From Hetaerina americana (taxonomy: Eukaryota; Arthropoda; Insecta; Odonata; Calopterygidae), in assembly GCA_022747635.1 (NCBI GenBank), contig JAKTNV010000175.1, positions 434,001 through 498,000 on the forward strand: 64,000 nucleotides of DNA, read 5' to 3'. The notes beneath the pieces are model-generated. The model was given only the letters and a program-made list of their open reading frames with translations, did no database searches and had not been told where the DNA came from. Shown here piece by piece: positions 52,126 through 64,000 of the stretch; within the stretch, counting starts at the first letter, position 1; the number at the start of each line of letters is the position of its first letter. Made by a program: the position numbers and the translations under genes.

Positions 52126-55100
52126 AAAAATGTAAAAAATTAAATTTTCTAAAAATGAAATAAATGCCTTCTTAACACCTCAAACATTCACTCTAAAACA
52201 GAAGATTGTTGTTTTTCGCAATATTTTTAGAAATTTGGGCTCTTTTAGTAAAATTAACACTTGCGCTGAAGCATCTTTTATGCTCATTTCATGTCTTTCA
52301 GGATTAATTCTGGGTTTTATTTTGTTTATTTGATGAAAATGAACAACAATACACACCATGGAAACTTTTTTGTTTGAGATGTGTCAAGTGAGATTTTCAC
52401 CTAGAACCCAAAGGGAGGGGTATTGGCACTTTTCATGGAAAAATGTGAAAAATTAAATTTTCTAAAAATGAAATAAATGCCTTCTAAACACCTCAAACAT
52501 TCACTCTAAAACATAAGATTGTTGTTTTTCGCAATATTTTTAGAAATTTGGCCTCTTTTAGTAACATTAACACCTGGGCTGAAGCATCTTTTATGATCAT
52601 TAATTGTCTTTCAGGATTCATTCTGGGTTTTATTTTGTTTATTTGATGAAAATGAACAACAATACACACCTTGGATACATTTTTGTTTGATTTGTGTCTA
52701 GTGAATTTTCACCTAGAACCCAAAGGGGGGGGGGTATTGCCACTTTTAATGGAAAAATGTGAAAAATTAAATTTTCTAAAAATGAATGAAATGCCTTCTA
52801 AAAACCTCAAACATTCACTCTAAAAATAAGATTGTTGTTTTTCGCAATATTTTTAGAAATTTGGGCTCTTTTAGTAACATTAACACTTGCGCTGAAGCAA
52901 CTTTTATGCTCATTTCTTGTCTTTCAAGATTAATTCTGGGTTTTATTTTGTTTATTTGATGAAAATGAACAACAATACACACCTTGGATACATTTTTGAT
53001 TGATTTGTGTCGAGTGAGATTTTCACCTAGAACCCAAGGGGGGGGGGGTATTGGCACTTTTCATGGAAAAATGTGAAAAATTAAATTTTCTAAAAATGAA
53101 ATAAGTGCCTTCTAAACACCACAAACATTCACTCTAAAACAGAAGATTGTTATTTTTCGCAATATTTTTAGAAATTTGGGATCTTTTGGTAACATTAACA
53201 CTTTCGCTGAAGCAACTTTTATGCTCATTTCTTGTATTTCAAGGTTAATTCTGGGTTTTATTTTGTTTATTTGTTAAAAATGAACAACAATACACACCAT
53301 GGAAACATTTTTGTTTGATTTGTTTCGAGTGAGATTTTCACCTAGAACCCAAAGGGTGGGGTATTGGCACTTTTCATGGAAAAATGTGAAAAATTAAATT
53401 TTCTAAAAATGAAATAAATGCCTTCTAAACACCTCAAACATTCATCCTAAAACAGAAGATTGTTGTTTTTCGCAATATTTTTAGAAATTTGGGCTCTTTT
53501 AGTAACATTAAAACCTGGGCTGAAGCATCTTTTATGATCATTAATTGTCTTTCAGGATTCATTCTGGGTTTTATTTTGTTTATTTGATGAAAATGAACAA
53601 CAATATACACCTTGGATACATTTTTGTTTGATTTGTTGGAGTGAGATTTTCACCTAGAACCCAAAGGGGGGGTATTGGCACTTTTCATGGAAAAATGTGA
53701 AAAATTAAATTTTCTAAAAATGAAATAAATGCCTTCTAAACACCTTAAACATTCACTGTAAAACAGAAGATTGTTGTTTTTCGCAATATTTTTAGAAATT
53801 TGGGCTCTTTTAGTAACATTAACACTTTCGCTGAAGCAACTTTTATGCTCATTTCTTGTATTTCAAGGTTAATTCTGGGTTTTATTTTGTTTATTTGATG
53901 AAAATGAACAACAATACACACCTTGGATACATTTTTGTTTGATTTGTGTCGGGTGAAATTTTCACCTAGAACCCAAAGGGGGGGGTATTGGCACTTTTCA
54001 TGGAAAAATGTGAAATATTAAATTTTCTAAAAATGAAATAAATGCCTTCTAAACACCTCAAACATTCAGTCTAAAACAGAAGATTGTTGTTTTTCGCAAT
54101 ATTTTTAGAAATTTGGGCTCTTTTAGTAACATTAACACCTGGGCTGAAGCATCTTTTATGATCATTTATTGTCTTTCAGGATACATTCTGGGTTTTATTT
54201 TGTTTATTTGATGAAAATGAACAACAATAAACACCTTGGATACATTTTTGTTTGATTTGTGTCGAGTGAGATTTTCACCTAGAACCCAAAGGGTGGGGTA
54301 TTGGCACTTTTCATGGAAAAATGTGAAAAATTAAAATTTCTAAAAATGAAATAAATGCCTTATAAACACCTCAAACATTCACTCTAAAACAGAAGATTGT
54401 TGTTTTTCGCAATATTTTTAGAAATTTGGGCTCTTTTAGTAACATTAACACTTTCGCTGAAGCAACTTTTATGCTCATTTCTTGTATTTCAAGGTTAATT
54501 CTTGGTTTTATTTTGTTTATTTGTTAAAAATGAACAACAATACACACCATGGAAACATTTTTGTTTGATTTGTTTCGAGTGAGATTTTCACCTAGAACCC
54601 AAAGGGTGGGGTATTGGCACTTTTCATGGAAAAATGTGAAAAATTAAATTTTCTAAAAATAAAATAAATGCCTTCTAAACACCTCAAACATTCATCCTAA
54701 AACAGAAGATTGTTGTTTTTCGCAATATTTTTAGAAATTTGGGCTCTTTTAGTAACATTAACACCTGGGCTGAAGCATCTTTTATGATCATTAATTGTCT
54801 TTCAGGATTCATTCTGGGTTTTATTTTGTTTATTTGATGAAAATGAACAACAATACACACCTTGGATACATTTTTGTTTGATTTGTGTCGAGTGAGATTT
54901 TCACCTAGAACCCAAAGGGGGGGGTATTGGCACTTTTCATGGAAATATGTGAAAAATTAAATTTTCTAAAAATGAAATAAATGCCTTCTAAACACCTCAA
55001 ACATTCACTCTAAAACAGAAGATTGTTGTTTTTTCGCAATATTTTTAGAAATTTGGGCTTTTTTAATAACATTAACACCTGGGCTGAAGCATCTTTTATG

Positions 55101-56879
55101 ATCATTTATTGTCTTTCAGGATTCATTCTGGGTTTTATTTTGTTTATTTGATGAAAATGAACAACAACACACACCTTGGATACATTATTGTTTGATTTGT
55201 GATGAGTGAGATTTTCACCTAGAACCCAAAGGGGGGGGGTATTGGCACTTTTCATGGAAAAATGTGAAAAATTAAATTTTCTAAAAATGAAATAAATGCC
55301 TTCTAAACACCTCAAACATTCAGTCTAAAACAGAAGACTGTTGTTTTTCGCAATATTTTTAGAAATTTGGACCCCTTTAGTAACATTAACATTTGCGCTG
55401 AAGCAACTTAAATGCTAATTTCTTGTCTTTCAGGATTAATTCTGGGTTTAATTTTGTTTATTTGATGAAAATGAACAAAAATACACACCATGGAAACATT
55501 TTTGTTTGATTTGTGTCGAGTGAGATTTTCACCTAGAACCCAAAGGGGGGGGTATTGGCACTTTTCATGGAAAAATGTGAAAAATTAAATTTTCTAAAAA
55601 TGAAATAAATGCCTTCTAAACACCTTAAACATTCACTCTAAAACAGAAGATTGTTTTTTTTCGCAATATTTTTAGAAATTTGGCCTCTTTTAGTAACATT
55701 AACACTTGCGCTGAAGCAACTTTTATGCTCATTTCTTGTCTTTCAGGATTAATTCTGGGTTTTATTTTGTTTATTTGATGAAAATGAGCAACAATACACA
55801 CCATGGAAAAATTTTTGTTTGATTTGTATCAAGTGAGATTTTCACCTAGAACCCAAAGGGGGGGGTATTGGCACTTTTCATGGAAAAATGTGAAAAATTA
55901 AATTTTCTAAAAATGAAATAAATGCCTTATAAACACCTCAAACATTCACTCTAAAACAGAGGATTGTTGTTTTTTCGCAATATTTTTAGAAATTTGGGCT
56001 CTTTTAGTAACATTAACACCTGGGCTGAAGCATCTTTTAATGATCATTTATTGTCTTTCAGGATTCATTCTGGGTTAAATTTAGTTTATTTGATGAAAAT
56101 GAACAACAATACACACCTTGGATACATTTTTGTTTGATTTGTGTCGAGTGAGATTTCACCTAGAACCCAAAGGGGGGGGGTATTGGCACTTTTCATGGAA
56201 AAATGTGAAATATTAAATTTCTAAAAAATGAAATAAATGCCTAATAAACACCTCAAACATTCACTCTAAAACAGAAGATTGTTGTTTTTTCGCAATATTT
56301 TTAGAAATTTGGGCTCTTTTAGTAACATTAACACTTTCTCTGAAGCAACTTTTATGCTCATTTCTTGTCCTTCAAGATTAATTCTGGGTTTTATTTTGTT
56401 TATTTGATGAAAATGAAACACAATACACACCATGGAAACATTTTTGTTTGATTTGTGTCGAGTGAGATTTTCACCTAGAACCCAAAGGGTGGGGTATTGG
56501 CACTTTTCATGGAAAAATGTGAAAAATTAAATTTTCTAAAAATGAAATAAATGCCTTCTAAACACCTCAAACATTCACTCTAAAACAGAAGATTGTTGTT
56601 TTTTCGCAATATTTTTAGAAATTTGGCCTCTTTTAGTAACATTAACACTTGCGCTGAAGCAACTTTTATGCTCATTTCTTGTCTTCCAGGATTAATTCTG
56701 GGTTTAATTTTGTTTATTTGATGAAAATGAACAACAATACACACCATGGAAACATTTTTGTTTGATTTGTGTCGAGTGAGATTTTCACCTAGAACCCAAA
56801 GGGGGGGGGTATTGGCACTTTTCATGGAAAAATGTGAAAAATTAAATTTTCTAAAAATGAAATAAATGCCTTATAAACA

Positions 56880-59800
56880 CCTCAAACATTCACTCTAAAA
56901 CAGAAGATTGTTGTTTTTCGCAATATTTTTAGAAATTTGGGCTCTTTTAGTAACATTAACACTTTCGTTGAAGCAACTTTTATGCTCATTTCTTGTATTT
57001 CAAGGTTAATTCTGTTTTTTATTTTGTTTATTTGATGAAAATGAACAACAATACACACCATGGAAACATTTTTGTTTGATTTGTTTCGAGTGAGATTTTC
57101 ACCTAGAACCCAAAGGGTGGGGTATTGGCACTTTTCTTGGAAAAATGTGAAAAATTAAATTTTCTAAAAATGACATAAATGCCTTCTAAACACCTCAAAC
57201 ATTCACTCTCAAACAGAAGATTGTTTTTTTTCGCAATATTTTTAGAAATTTGGGCTCTTTTAGTAACATTAACACCTGGGCTGAAGCATCTTTTATGATC
57301 ATTAATTGTCTTTCAGGATTCATTCTGGGTTTTATTTTGTTTATTTGATGAAAATGAACAACAATACACACCTTGGATGCATTTTTGTTTGATTTGTGTC
57401 GAGTGAGATTTTCACCTAGAACCCAAAGGGGGGGGTATTGGCACTTTTCATGGAAATATGTGAAAAATTAAATTTTCTAAAAATGAAATAAATGCCTTCT
57501 AAACACCTCAAACATTCACTCTAAAACAGAAGATTGTTGTTTTTCGCAATATTTTTAGAAATTTGGCTTTTTTAATAACATTAACACTTGCGCTGAAGCA
57601 ACTTAAATGCTAATTTCTTGTCTTTCAGGATTAATTCTGGGTTTTATTTTTTTATTTGATGAAAATGAACAACAATACACACCATGGAAACATTTTTGTT
57701 TGATTTGTGTCGAGTGAGATTTTCACCTAGAACCCAAAGGGGGGGGTATTGGCACTTTTCATGGAAAAATGTGAAAAATTAAATTTTCTAAAAATGAAAT
57801 AAATGCCTTCTAAACACCTCAAACATTCACTCTAAAACAGAAGATTGTTTTTTTTCGCCACATTCACTCTCAAACAGAAGATTGTTGTTTTTCGCAATAT
57901 TTTTAGAAATTTGGGCTCTTTTAGTAACATTAACACCTGGGCTGAAGCATCTTTTATGATCATTTATTGTCTTTCAGTATTCATTCTGGGTTTTATTTTG
58001 TTTATTTGATGAAAATAAACAACAACACACACCTTGGATACATTATTGTTTGATTTGTGTCGAGTGAGATTTTCACCTAGAACCCAAAGGGGGGGGGTAT
58101 TGGCACTTTTCATGGAAAAATGTGAAAAATTAAATTTTCTAAAAATGAAATAAATGCCTTCTAAACACCTCAAACATTCAGTCTAAAACAGAACTGTTGT
58201 TTTTCGCAATATTTTTAGAAATTTGGACTCTTTTAGTAACATTAACATTTGCGCTGAAGCAACTTAAATGCTAATTTCTTGTCTTTCAGGATTAATTCTG
58301 GGTTTTATTTTTTTATTTGATGAAAATGAACAACAATACACACCATGGAAACATTTTTGTTTGATTTGTGTCGAGTGAGATTTTCACCTTGAACCCAAAG
58401 TATTGGCACTTTTCATGGAAAAATGTGAAAAATTAAATTTTCTAAAAATGAAATAAATGCCTTATAAACACCTCAAACATTCACTCTAAAACAGAGGATT
58501 GTTGTTTTTCGCAATATTTTTAGAAATTTGGGCTCTTTTAGTAACATTAACACTTTCGCTGAAGCAACTTTTATGCTCATTTCTTGTATTTCAAGGTTAA
58601 TTCTGGGTTTTATTTTGTTTATTTGATGAAAATGAACAACAATACACACCATGGAAACATTTTGGTTTGATTTGTTTCGAGTGAGATTTTCACCTAGAAC
58701 CCAAAGGGTGGGGTATTGGCACTTTTCTTGGAAAAATGTGAAAAATTAAATTTTCTAAAAATGACATAAATGCCTTCTAAACACCTCAAACATTCACTCT
58801 CAAACAGAAGATTGTTGTTTTTCGCAATATTTTTAGAAATTTGGGCTCTTTTAGTAACATTAACACCTGGGCTGAAGCATCTTTTATGATCATTAATTGT
58901 CTTTCAGGATTCATTCTGGGTTTTATTTTGTTTATTTGATGAAAATGAACAACAATACACACCTTGGATGCATTTTTGTTTGATTTGTGTCGAGTGAGAT
59001 TTTCACCTAGAACCCAAAGGGGGGGGTATTGGCACTTTTCATGGAAATATGTGAAAAATTAAATTTTTTAAAAATGAAATAAATGCCTTCTAAAACACCT
59101 CAAACATTCACTCTAAAACAGAAGATTGTTGTTTTTCGCAATATTTTTAGAAATTTGGGCTTTTTTAATAACATAAACACTTGCGCTGAAGCAACTTAAA
59201 TGCTAATTTCTTGTCTTTCAGGATTAATTCTGGGTTTTATTTTTTTATTTGATGAAAATGAACAACAATACACACCATGGAAACATTTTTGTTTGATTTG
59301 TGTCGAGTGAGATTTTCACCTAGAACACAAAGGGGGGGGTATTGGCACTTTTCATGGAAAAATGTGAAAAATTAAATTTTCTAAAAATGAAATAAATGCC
59401 TTCTAAACACCTCAAACATTCACTCTAAAACAGAAGATTGTTGTTTTTCGCAACATTCACTCTCAAACAGAAGATTGTTGTTTTTCGCAATATTTTAGAA
59501 ATTTGGGCTCTTTTAGTAACATTAACACCTGGGCTGAAGCATCTTTTATGATCATTTATTGTCTTTCAGTATTCATTCTGGGTTTTATTTTGTTTATTTG
59601 ATGAAAATAAACAACAACACACACCTTGGATACATTATTGTTTGATTTGTGTCGAGTGAGATTTTCACCTAGAACCCAAAGGGGGGGGTATTGGCACTTT
59701 TCATGGAAAAATGTGAAAAATTAAATTTTCTAAAAATGAAATAAATGCCTTCTAAACACCTCAAACATTCAGTCTAAAACAGAACTGTTGTTTTTCGCAA

Positions 59801-60060
59801 TATTTTTAGAAATTTGGACTCTTTTAGTAACATTAACATTTGCGCTGAAGCAACTTAAATGCTAATTTCTTGTCTTTCAGGATTAATTCTGGGTTTTATT
59901 TTTTTATTTGATGAAAATGAAAACAATACACACCATGGAAACATTTTTGTTTGATTTGTGTCGAGTGAGATTTTCACCTAGAACCCAAAGGGGGGGGTAT
60001 TGGCACTTTTCATGGAAAAATGTGAAAAATTAAATTTTCTAAAAATGAAATAAATGCCTT
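56880..60060. repeat. 1,593-bp higher-order repeat (5 monomers plus 33 bp), two copies
   Basis: A 33-bp internal duplication puts CATTCACTCTCAAACAGAAG directly after TTTCGCCA or TTTCGCAA, at 57861 and 59454, 1,593 bp apart. The shared variants TTCTTGGAAAAATG, CTTGGATGCATTT and CAGTATTCATTC follow in both copies. Confidence 0.85.
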
Positions 60061-61854
60061 CTAAACACCTTAAACATTCACTCTAAAACAGAAGATTGTT
60101 GTTTTTCGCAATATTTTTAGAAATTTGGGCTCTTTTAGTAACATTAACACTTTCGCTGAAGCAACTTTTATGCTCATTTCTTGTATTTCAAGGTTAATTC
60201 TGGGTTTTATTTTGTTTATTTGATGAAAATGAACAACAACACACCTTGGATACATTTTTGTTTGATTTGTGTCGAGTGAGATTTTCACCTAGAACCCAAA
60301 GGGGGGGGTATTGGCACTTTTCATGGAAAAATGTGAAAAATTAAATTTTCAAAAAATGAAATAAATGCCTTCTAAACACCTTAAACATTCACTCTAAAAC
60401 AGAAGATTGTTTTTTTTCGCAATATTTTAGAAATTTGGCCTCTTTTAGTAACATTAACACTTGCGCTGAAGCAACTTTTATGCTCATTTCTTTGTCTTTC
60501 AGGATTAATTCTGGGTTTTATTTTGTTTATTTGATGAAAATGAGCAACAATACACACCATGGAAAAATTTTTGTTTGATTTGTATCAAGTGAGATTTTCA
60601 CCTAGAACCCAAAGGGGGGGGGTATTGGCACTTTTCATGGAAAATGTGAAAAATTAAATTTTCTAAAAATGAAATAAATGCCTTATAAACACCTCAAACA
60701 TTCACTCTAAAACAGAAGATTGTTGTTTTTCGCAATATTTTTAGAAATTTGGGCTCTTTTAGTAACATTAACACTTTCGCTGAAGCAACTTTTATGCTCA
60801 TTTCTTGTATTTCAAGGTTAATTCTGGGTTTTATTTTGTTTATTTGATGAAAATGAACAACAATACACACCATGGAAACATTTTAGTTTGATTTGTTTTG
60901 AGTGAGATTTTCACCTAGAACCCAAAGGGTGGGGTATTGGCACTTTTCTTGGAAAAATGTGAAAAATTAAATTTTCTAAAAATGAAATAAATGCCTTCTA
61001 AACACCTCAAACATTCATCCTAAAACAGAAGAGTGTTGTTTTTCGCAATATTTTTAGAAATTTGGGCTCTTTTAGTAACATTAACACCTGGGCTGAAGCA
61101 TCTTTTATGATCATTTATTGTCTTTCAGGATACATTCTGGGTTTTTATTTTGTTTATTTGATGAAATGAACAACAATAAACACCTTGGATACATTTTTGT
61201 TGATTTGTGTCGAGTGAGATTTTCACCTAGAACCCAAAGGGGGGGTATTGGCACTTTTCATGGAAAAATGTGAAAAATTAAATTTTCTAAAAATGAAATA
61301 AATGCCTTCTAAACACCTTAAACATTCACTCTAAAACAGAAGATTGTTGTTTTTCGCAATTTTTTTAGAAATTTGGGCTCTTTTAGTAACATTAACACCT
61401 GGGCTGAAGCATCTTTTATGATTTTTATTGTCTTTCAGGATTCATTCTGGGTTTATTTTGTTTATTTGATGAAAATGAACAACAATACACATCTTGGATA
61501 CATTTTTGTTTGATTAGTAACGAGTGAGATTTTCACCTAGAACCCAAAGGGGGGGGGATTGGCTTTTTTCATGGAAAAATGTAAAAAATTAAATTTTCTA
61601 AAAATGAAATAAATGCCTTCTTAACACCTCAAACATTCACTCTAAAACAGAAGATTGTTGTTTTTCGCAATATTTTTAGAAATTTGGGCTCTTTTAGTAA
61701 CATTAACACCTGAGCTGAAGCATCTTTTATGATCATTAATTGTCTTTCAGGATTCATTCTGGGTTATATTTTGTTTATTTGATGAAAATGAACAACAATA
61801 CACACTTTGGATACATTTTTGTTTGATTTGTTTCGAGTGAGATTTTCACCTAGA

Positions 61855-61920
61855 ACCCAAAGGGTTCTAGAATGAAAAATGCCTTAAAATGAATGATAAA
61901 ATGAAATAAATGCCTTCTAA
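61855..61920. repeat. Rearranged monomer lacking the G-run and its 3' flank
   Basis: After CCCAAAGGG the usual TATTGGCACTTTTCATGG block is absent. A different AT-rich stretch (TTCTAGAATGAAAAATGCC, AAATGAATGATA) follows before the normal AAATGCCTTCTAAACACC resumes. The monomer is shortened by about 20 bp. Confidence 0.75.
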
Positions 61921-64000
61921 ACACCTCAAACATTCACTCTAAAACAGAAGATTGTTGTTTTTCGCAATATGTTTAGAAATTTTGGCTCTTTTAGTAACAT
62001 TAACACTTGCGCTGAAGCATCATAAATGCTAATTTCTTGCCTTTCAGGATTAATTCTGGGTTTATTTTGTTTATTTGATGAAAATAAACAACAATACACA
62101 CCATGGAAACATTTTTGTTTGATTTTTGTCGAGTGAGATTTTCACCTAGAACGCAAAGGGGGGTATTAACACTTTTCATGGAAAAATGTAAAATATTAAA
62201 TTTTCTAAAAATGAAATAAATGCCTTCTAAACACCTCAAACATTCACTCTAAAACAGAAGATTTTTGTTTTCGCAATATTTTTAGAAATTTGGGCTCTTT
62301 TAGTAACATTAACACCTGGGCTGAAGCATCTTTTATGATCATTTATTGTCTTTCAGGATACATTCTGGGTTTTATTTTGTTTATTTGATGAAAATGAACA
62401 ACAATACACACCTTGGATACATTTTTGTTTGATTTGTGTCGACTGAGATTTTCACCTAGAACCCAAAGGGGGGGGTATTGGCACTTTTCATGGAAAAATG
62501 TGACAAATTAAATTTTCTAAAAATGAATGAAATGCCTTCTAAAAACCTCAAACATTCACTCTAAAAATAAGATTGTTGTTTTTCGCAATATTTTTAGAAA
62601 TTTGGGCTCTTTTAGTAACATTAACACTTGCGCTGAAGCAACTTTTATGCTCATTTCTTGTCTTTCAAGATTAATTCTGGGTTTTATTTTGTTTATTTGA
62701 TGAAAATGAACAACAATACACACCTTGGATACATTTTTGATTGATTTGTGTCGAGTGAGATTTTCACCTAGAACCCAAAGGGGGGGGTATTGGCACTTTT
62801 CATGGAAAAATGTGAAAAATTAAATTTTCTAAAAATGAAATAAGTGCCTTCTAAACACCACAAACATTCACTCTAAAACAGAAGATTGTTATTTTTCGCA
62901 ATATTTTTAGAAATTTGGGCTCTTTTAGTAACATTAACACTTGCGCTGAAGCATTATTTATGCTAATTTCTTGTCTTTCAAGATTAATTCTGGGTTTTAT
63001 TTTGTTTATTTGATGAAAATAAACAACAATACACACCATGGAAACATTTTTGTTTGATTTGTGTCGAGTGAGATTTTCACCTAGAACCCAAAGGGTGGGG
63101 TATTGGCACTTTTCTTGGAAAAATGTGAAAAATTAAATTTTCTAAAAATGAAATAAATGCCTTCTAAACACCTCAAACATTCACTCTAAAACAGAAGATT
63201 GTTGTTTTTCGCAATATTTTTAGAAATTTGGGCTCTTTTAGTAACATTAACACTTGGGCTGAAGCATCTTTTATGATCATTTATTGTCTTTCAGGATTCA
63301 TTCTGGGTTTTATTTTGTTTATTTGATGAAAATGAACAACAATACAAACCTTGGATACATTTTTGTTTGATTTGTGTGGAGTGAGATTTTCACCTAGAAC
63401 CCAAAGGGGGGGGTATTGGCACTTTTCATGGAAAAATGTAAAAAATTAAATTTTCTAAAAATGAAATAAATGCCTTCTTAACACCTCAAACATTCACTCT
63501 AAAACAGAAGATTGTTGTTTTTCGCAATATTTTTAGAAATTTGGGCTCTTTTAGTAAAATTAACACTTGCGCTGAAGCATCTTTTATGCTCATTTCATGT
63601 CTTTCAGGATTAATTCTGGGTTTTATTTTGTTTATTTGATGAAAATGAACAACAATACACACCATGGAAACTTTTTTGTTTGAGATGTGTCAAGTGAGAT
63701 TTTCACCTAGAACCCAAAGGGAGGGGTATTGGCACTTTTCATGGAAAAATGTGAAAAATTAAATTTTCTAAAAATGAAATAAATGCCTTCTAAACACCTC
63801 AAACATTCACTCTAAAACAGAAGATTGTTGTTTTTCGCAATATTTTTAGAAATTTGGGCTCTTTTAGTAACATTAACACCTGGGCTGAAGCATCTTTTAT
63901 GATCATTTATTGTCTTTCAGGATTCATTCTGGGTTTTATTTTGTTTATTTGATGAAAATGAACAACAATACACACCTTGGATACATTTTTGTTTGATTTG

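Larger units (their letters stand above)
6787..64000. repeat. Satellite array of about 312-bp monomers, all head to tail
   Basis: From the first TCTTTCAGGA at 6791 the same unit recurs every 311-314 bp (6791, 7103, 7416, 7729, 8043 and so on) to the right edge, about 183 copies. A typical monomer contains, in order, TCTTTCAGGATTAATTCTGG, GAAAATGAACAACAATACAC, TTTCACCTAGAACCCAAAG, a G-run of 7-9, TATTGGCACTTTTCATGG, AAATGCCTTCTAAACACCTC and GCAATATTTTTAGAAATTTG. I saw no inverted monomer and no inserted mobile element. Subtypes alternate (TATGCTCATTTCTTG against TATGATCATTTATTG), which builds higher-order units. It is AT-rich, and the G-run is always on the plus strand. The array continues past the window. 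Centromeric, subtelomeric or other location cannot be told. Confidence 0.98.

Noticed and set aside
6787..64000. Dozens of open frames of 60-103 codons on both strands of the satellite, many with a nearly identical product
   Set aside because: They repeat with the monomer, shift or break with each indel, carry no recognisable domain, and follow from a period divisible by three in AT-rich DNA.
6787..64000. CRISPR-like regular repetition
   Set aside because: The whole 312-bp unit repeats with no unique spacers, and the context is eukaryotic.

Overview
The window looks like nuclear DNA from an animal, most likely an arthropod. The genes have short GT-AG introns of about 55-135 nt. One promoter pairs a TATA box with an arthropod-type initiator (TCATTC, with the A 30 nt after the first T of TATATAAA). 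About 57 kb is simple head-to-tail satellite DNA. No species can be named from the sequence.

Positions 1-4.9 kb are a compact cluster that looks viral or Polinton/adintovirus-derived. On the minus strand, running off the left edge, is a long intact reading frame for the N-terminal and exonuclease part of a protein-primed family B DNA polymerase. It has two zinc-finger-like motifs and an endonuclease VII-like treble clef between Exo I and Exo II. Its polymerase palm lies outside the window. Divergently on the plus strand is a spliced trimeric-type dUTPase with all five motifs, followed in the same apparent transcript by a second small unknown protein. Splicing out the intron after the dUTPase stop codon would create a UGAUG stop-start overlap between the two frames. 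The divergent promoter region holds three perfect-length copies of a 179-bp tandem repeat plus a degenerate fourth. Together the genes suggest a replication module: polymerase, nucleotide-pool sanitation, and a possible nucleic-acid-binding accessory protein.

Positions 4.9-6.8 kb hold no certain gene. There is a diverged 275-bp tandem pair, a GC-richer hairpin-rich island (5.5-5.95 kb) with a weak candidate for a small spliced minus-strand gene, a bare stretch, and a 150-157-bp imperfect tandem duplication with CRE-like sites.

From about 6,790 to the right edge everything is one satellite array: roughly 183 monomers of about 312 bp, all in the same orientation, each normally carrying a run of 7-9 G. 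The monomers are organised into local higher-order repeats: 625-bp dimers, a 4,377-bp 14-mer, 2.2- and 2.8-kb units, a 4,073-bp 13-mer in two nearly identical copies, and a 1,593-bp unit. Scattered monomers are truncated, hybrid or have lost the G-run. The many short open frames in this array are a by-product of the monomer length (312 = 3 x 104) and I do not annotate them as genes.
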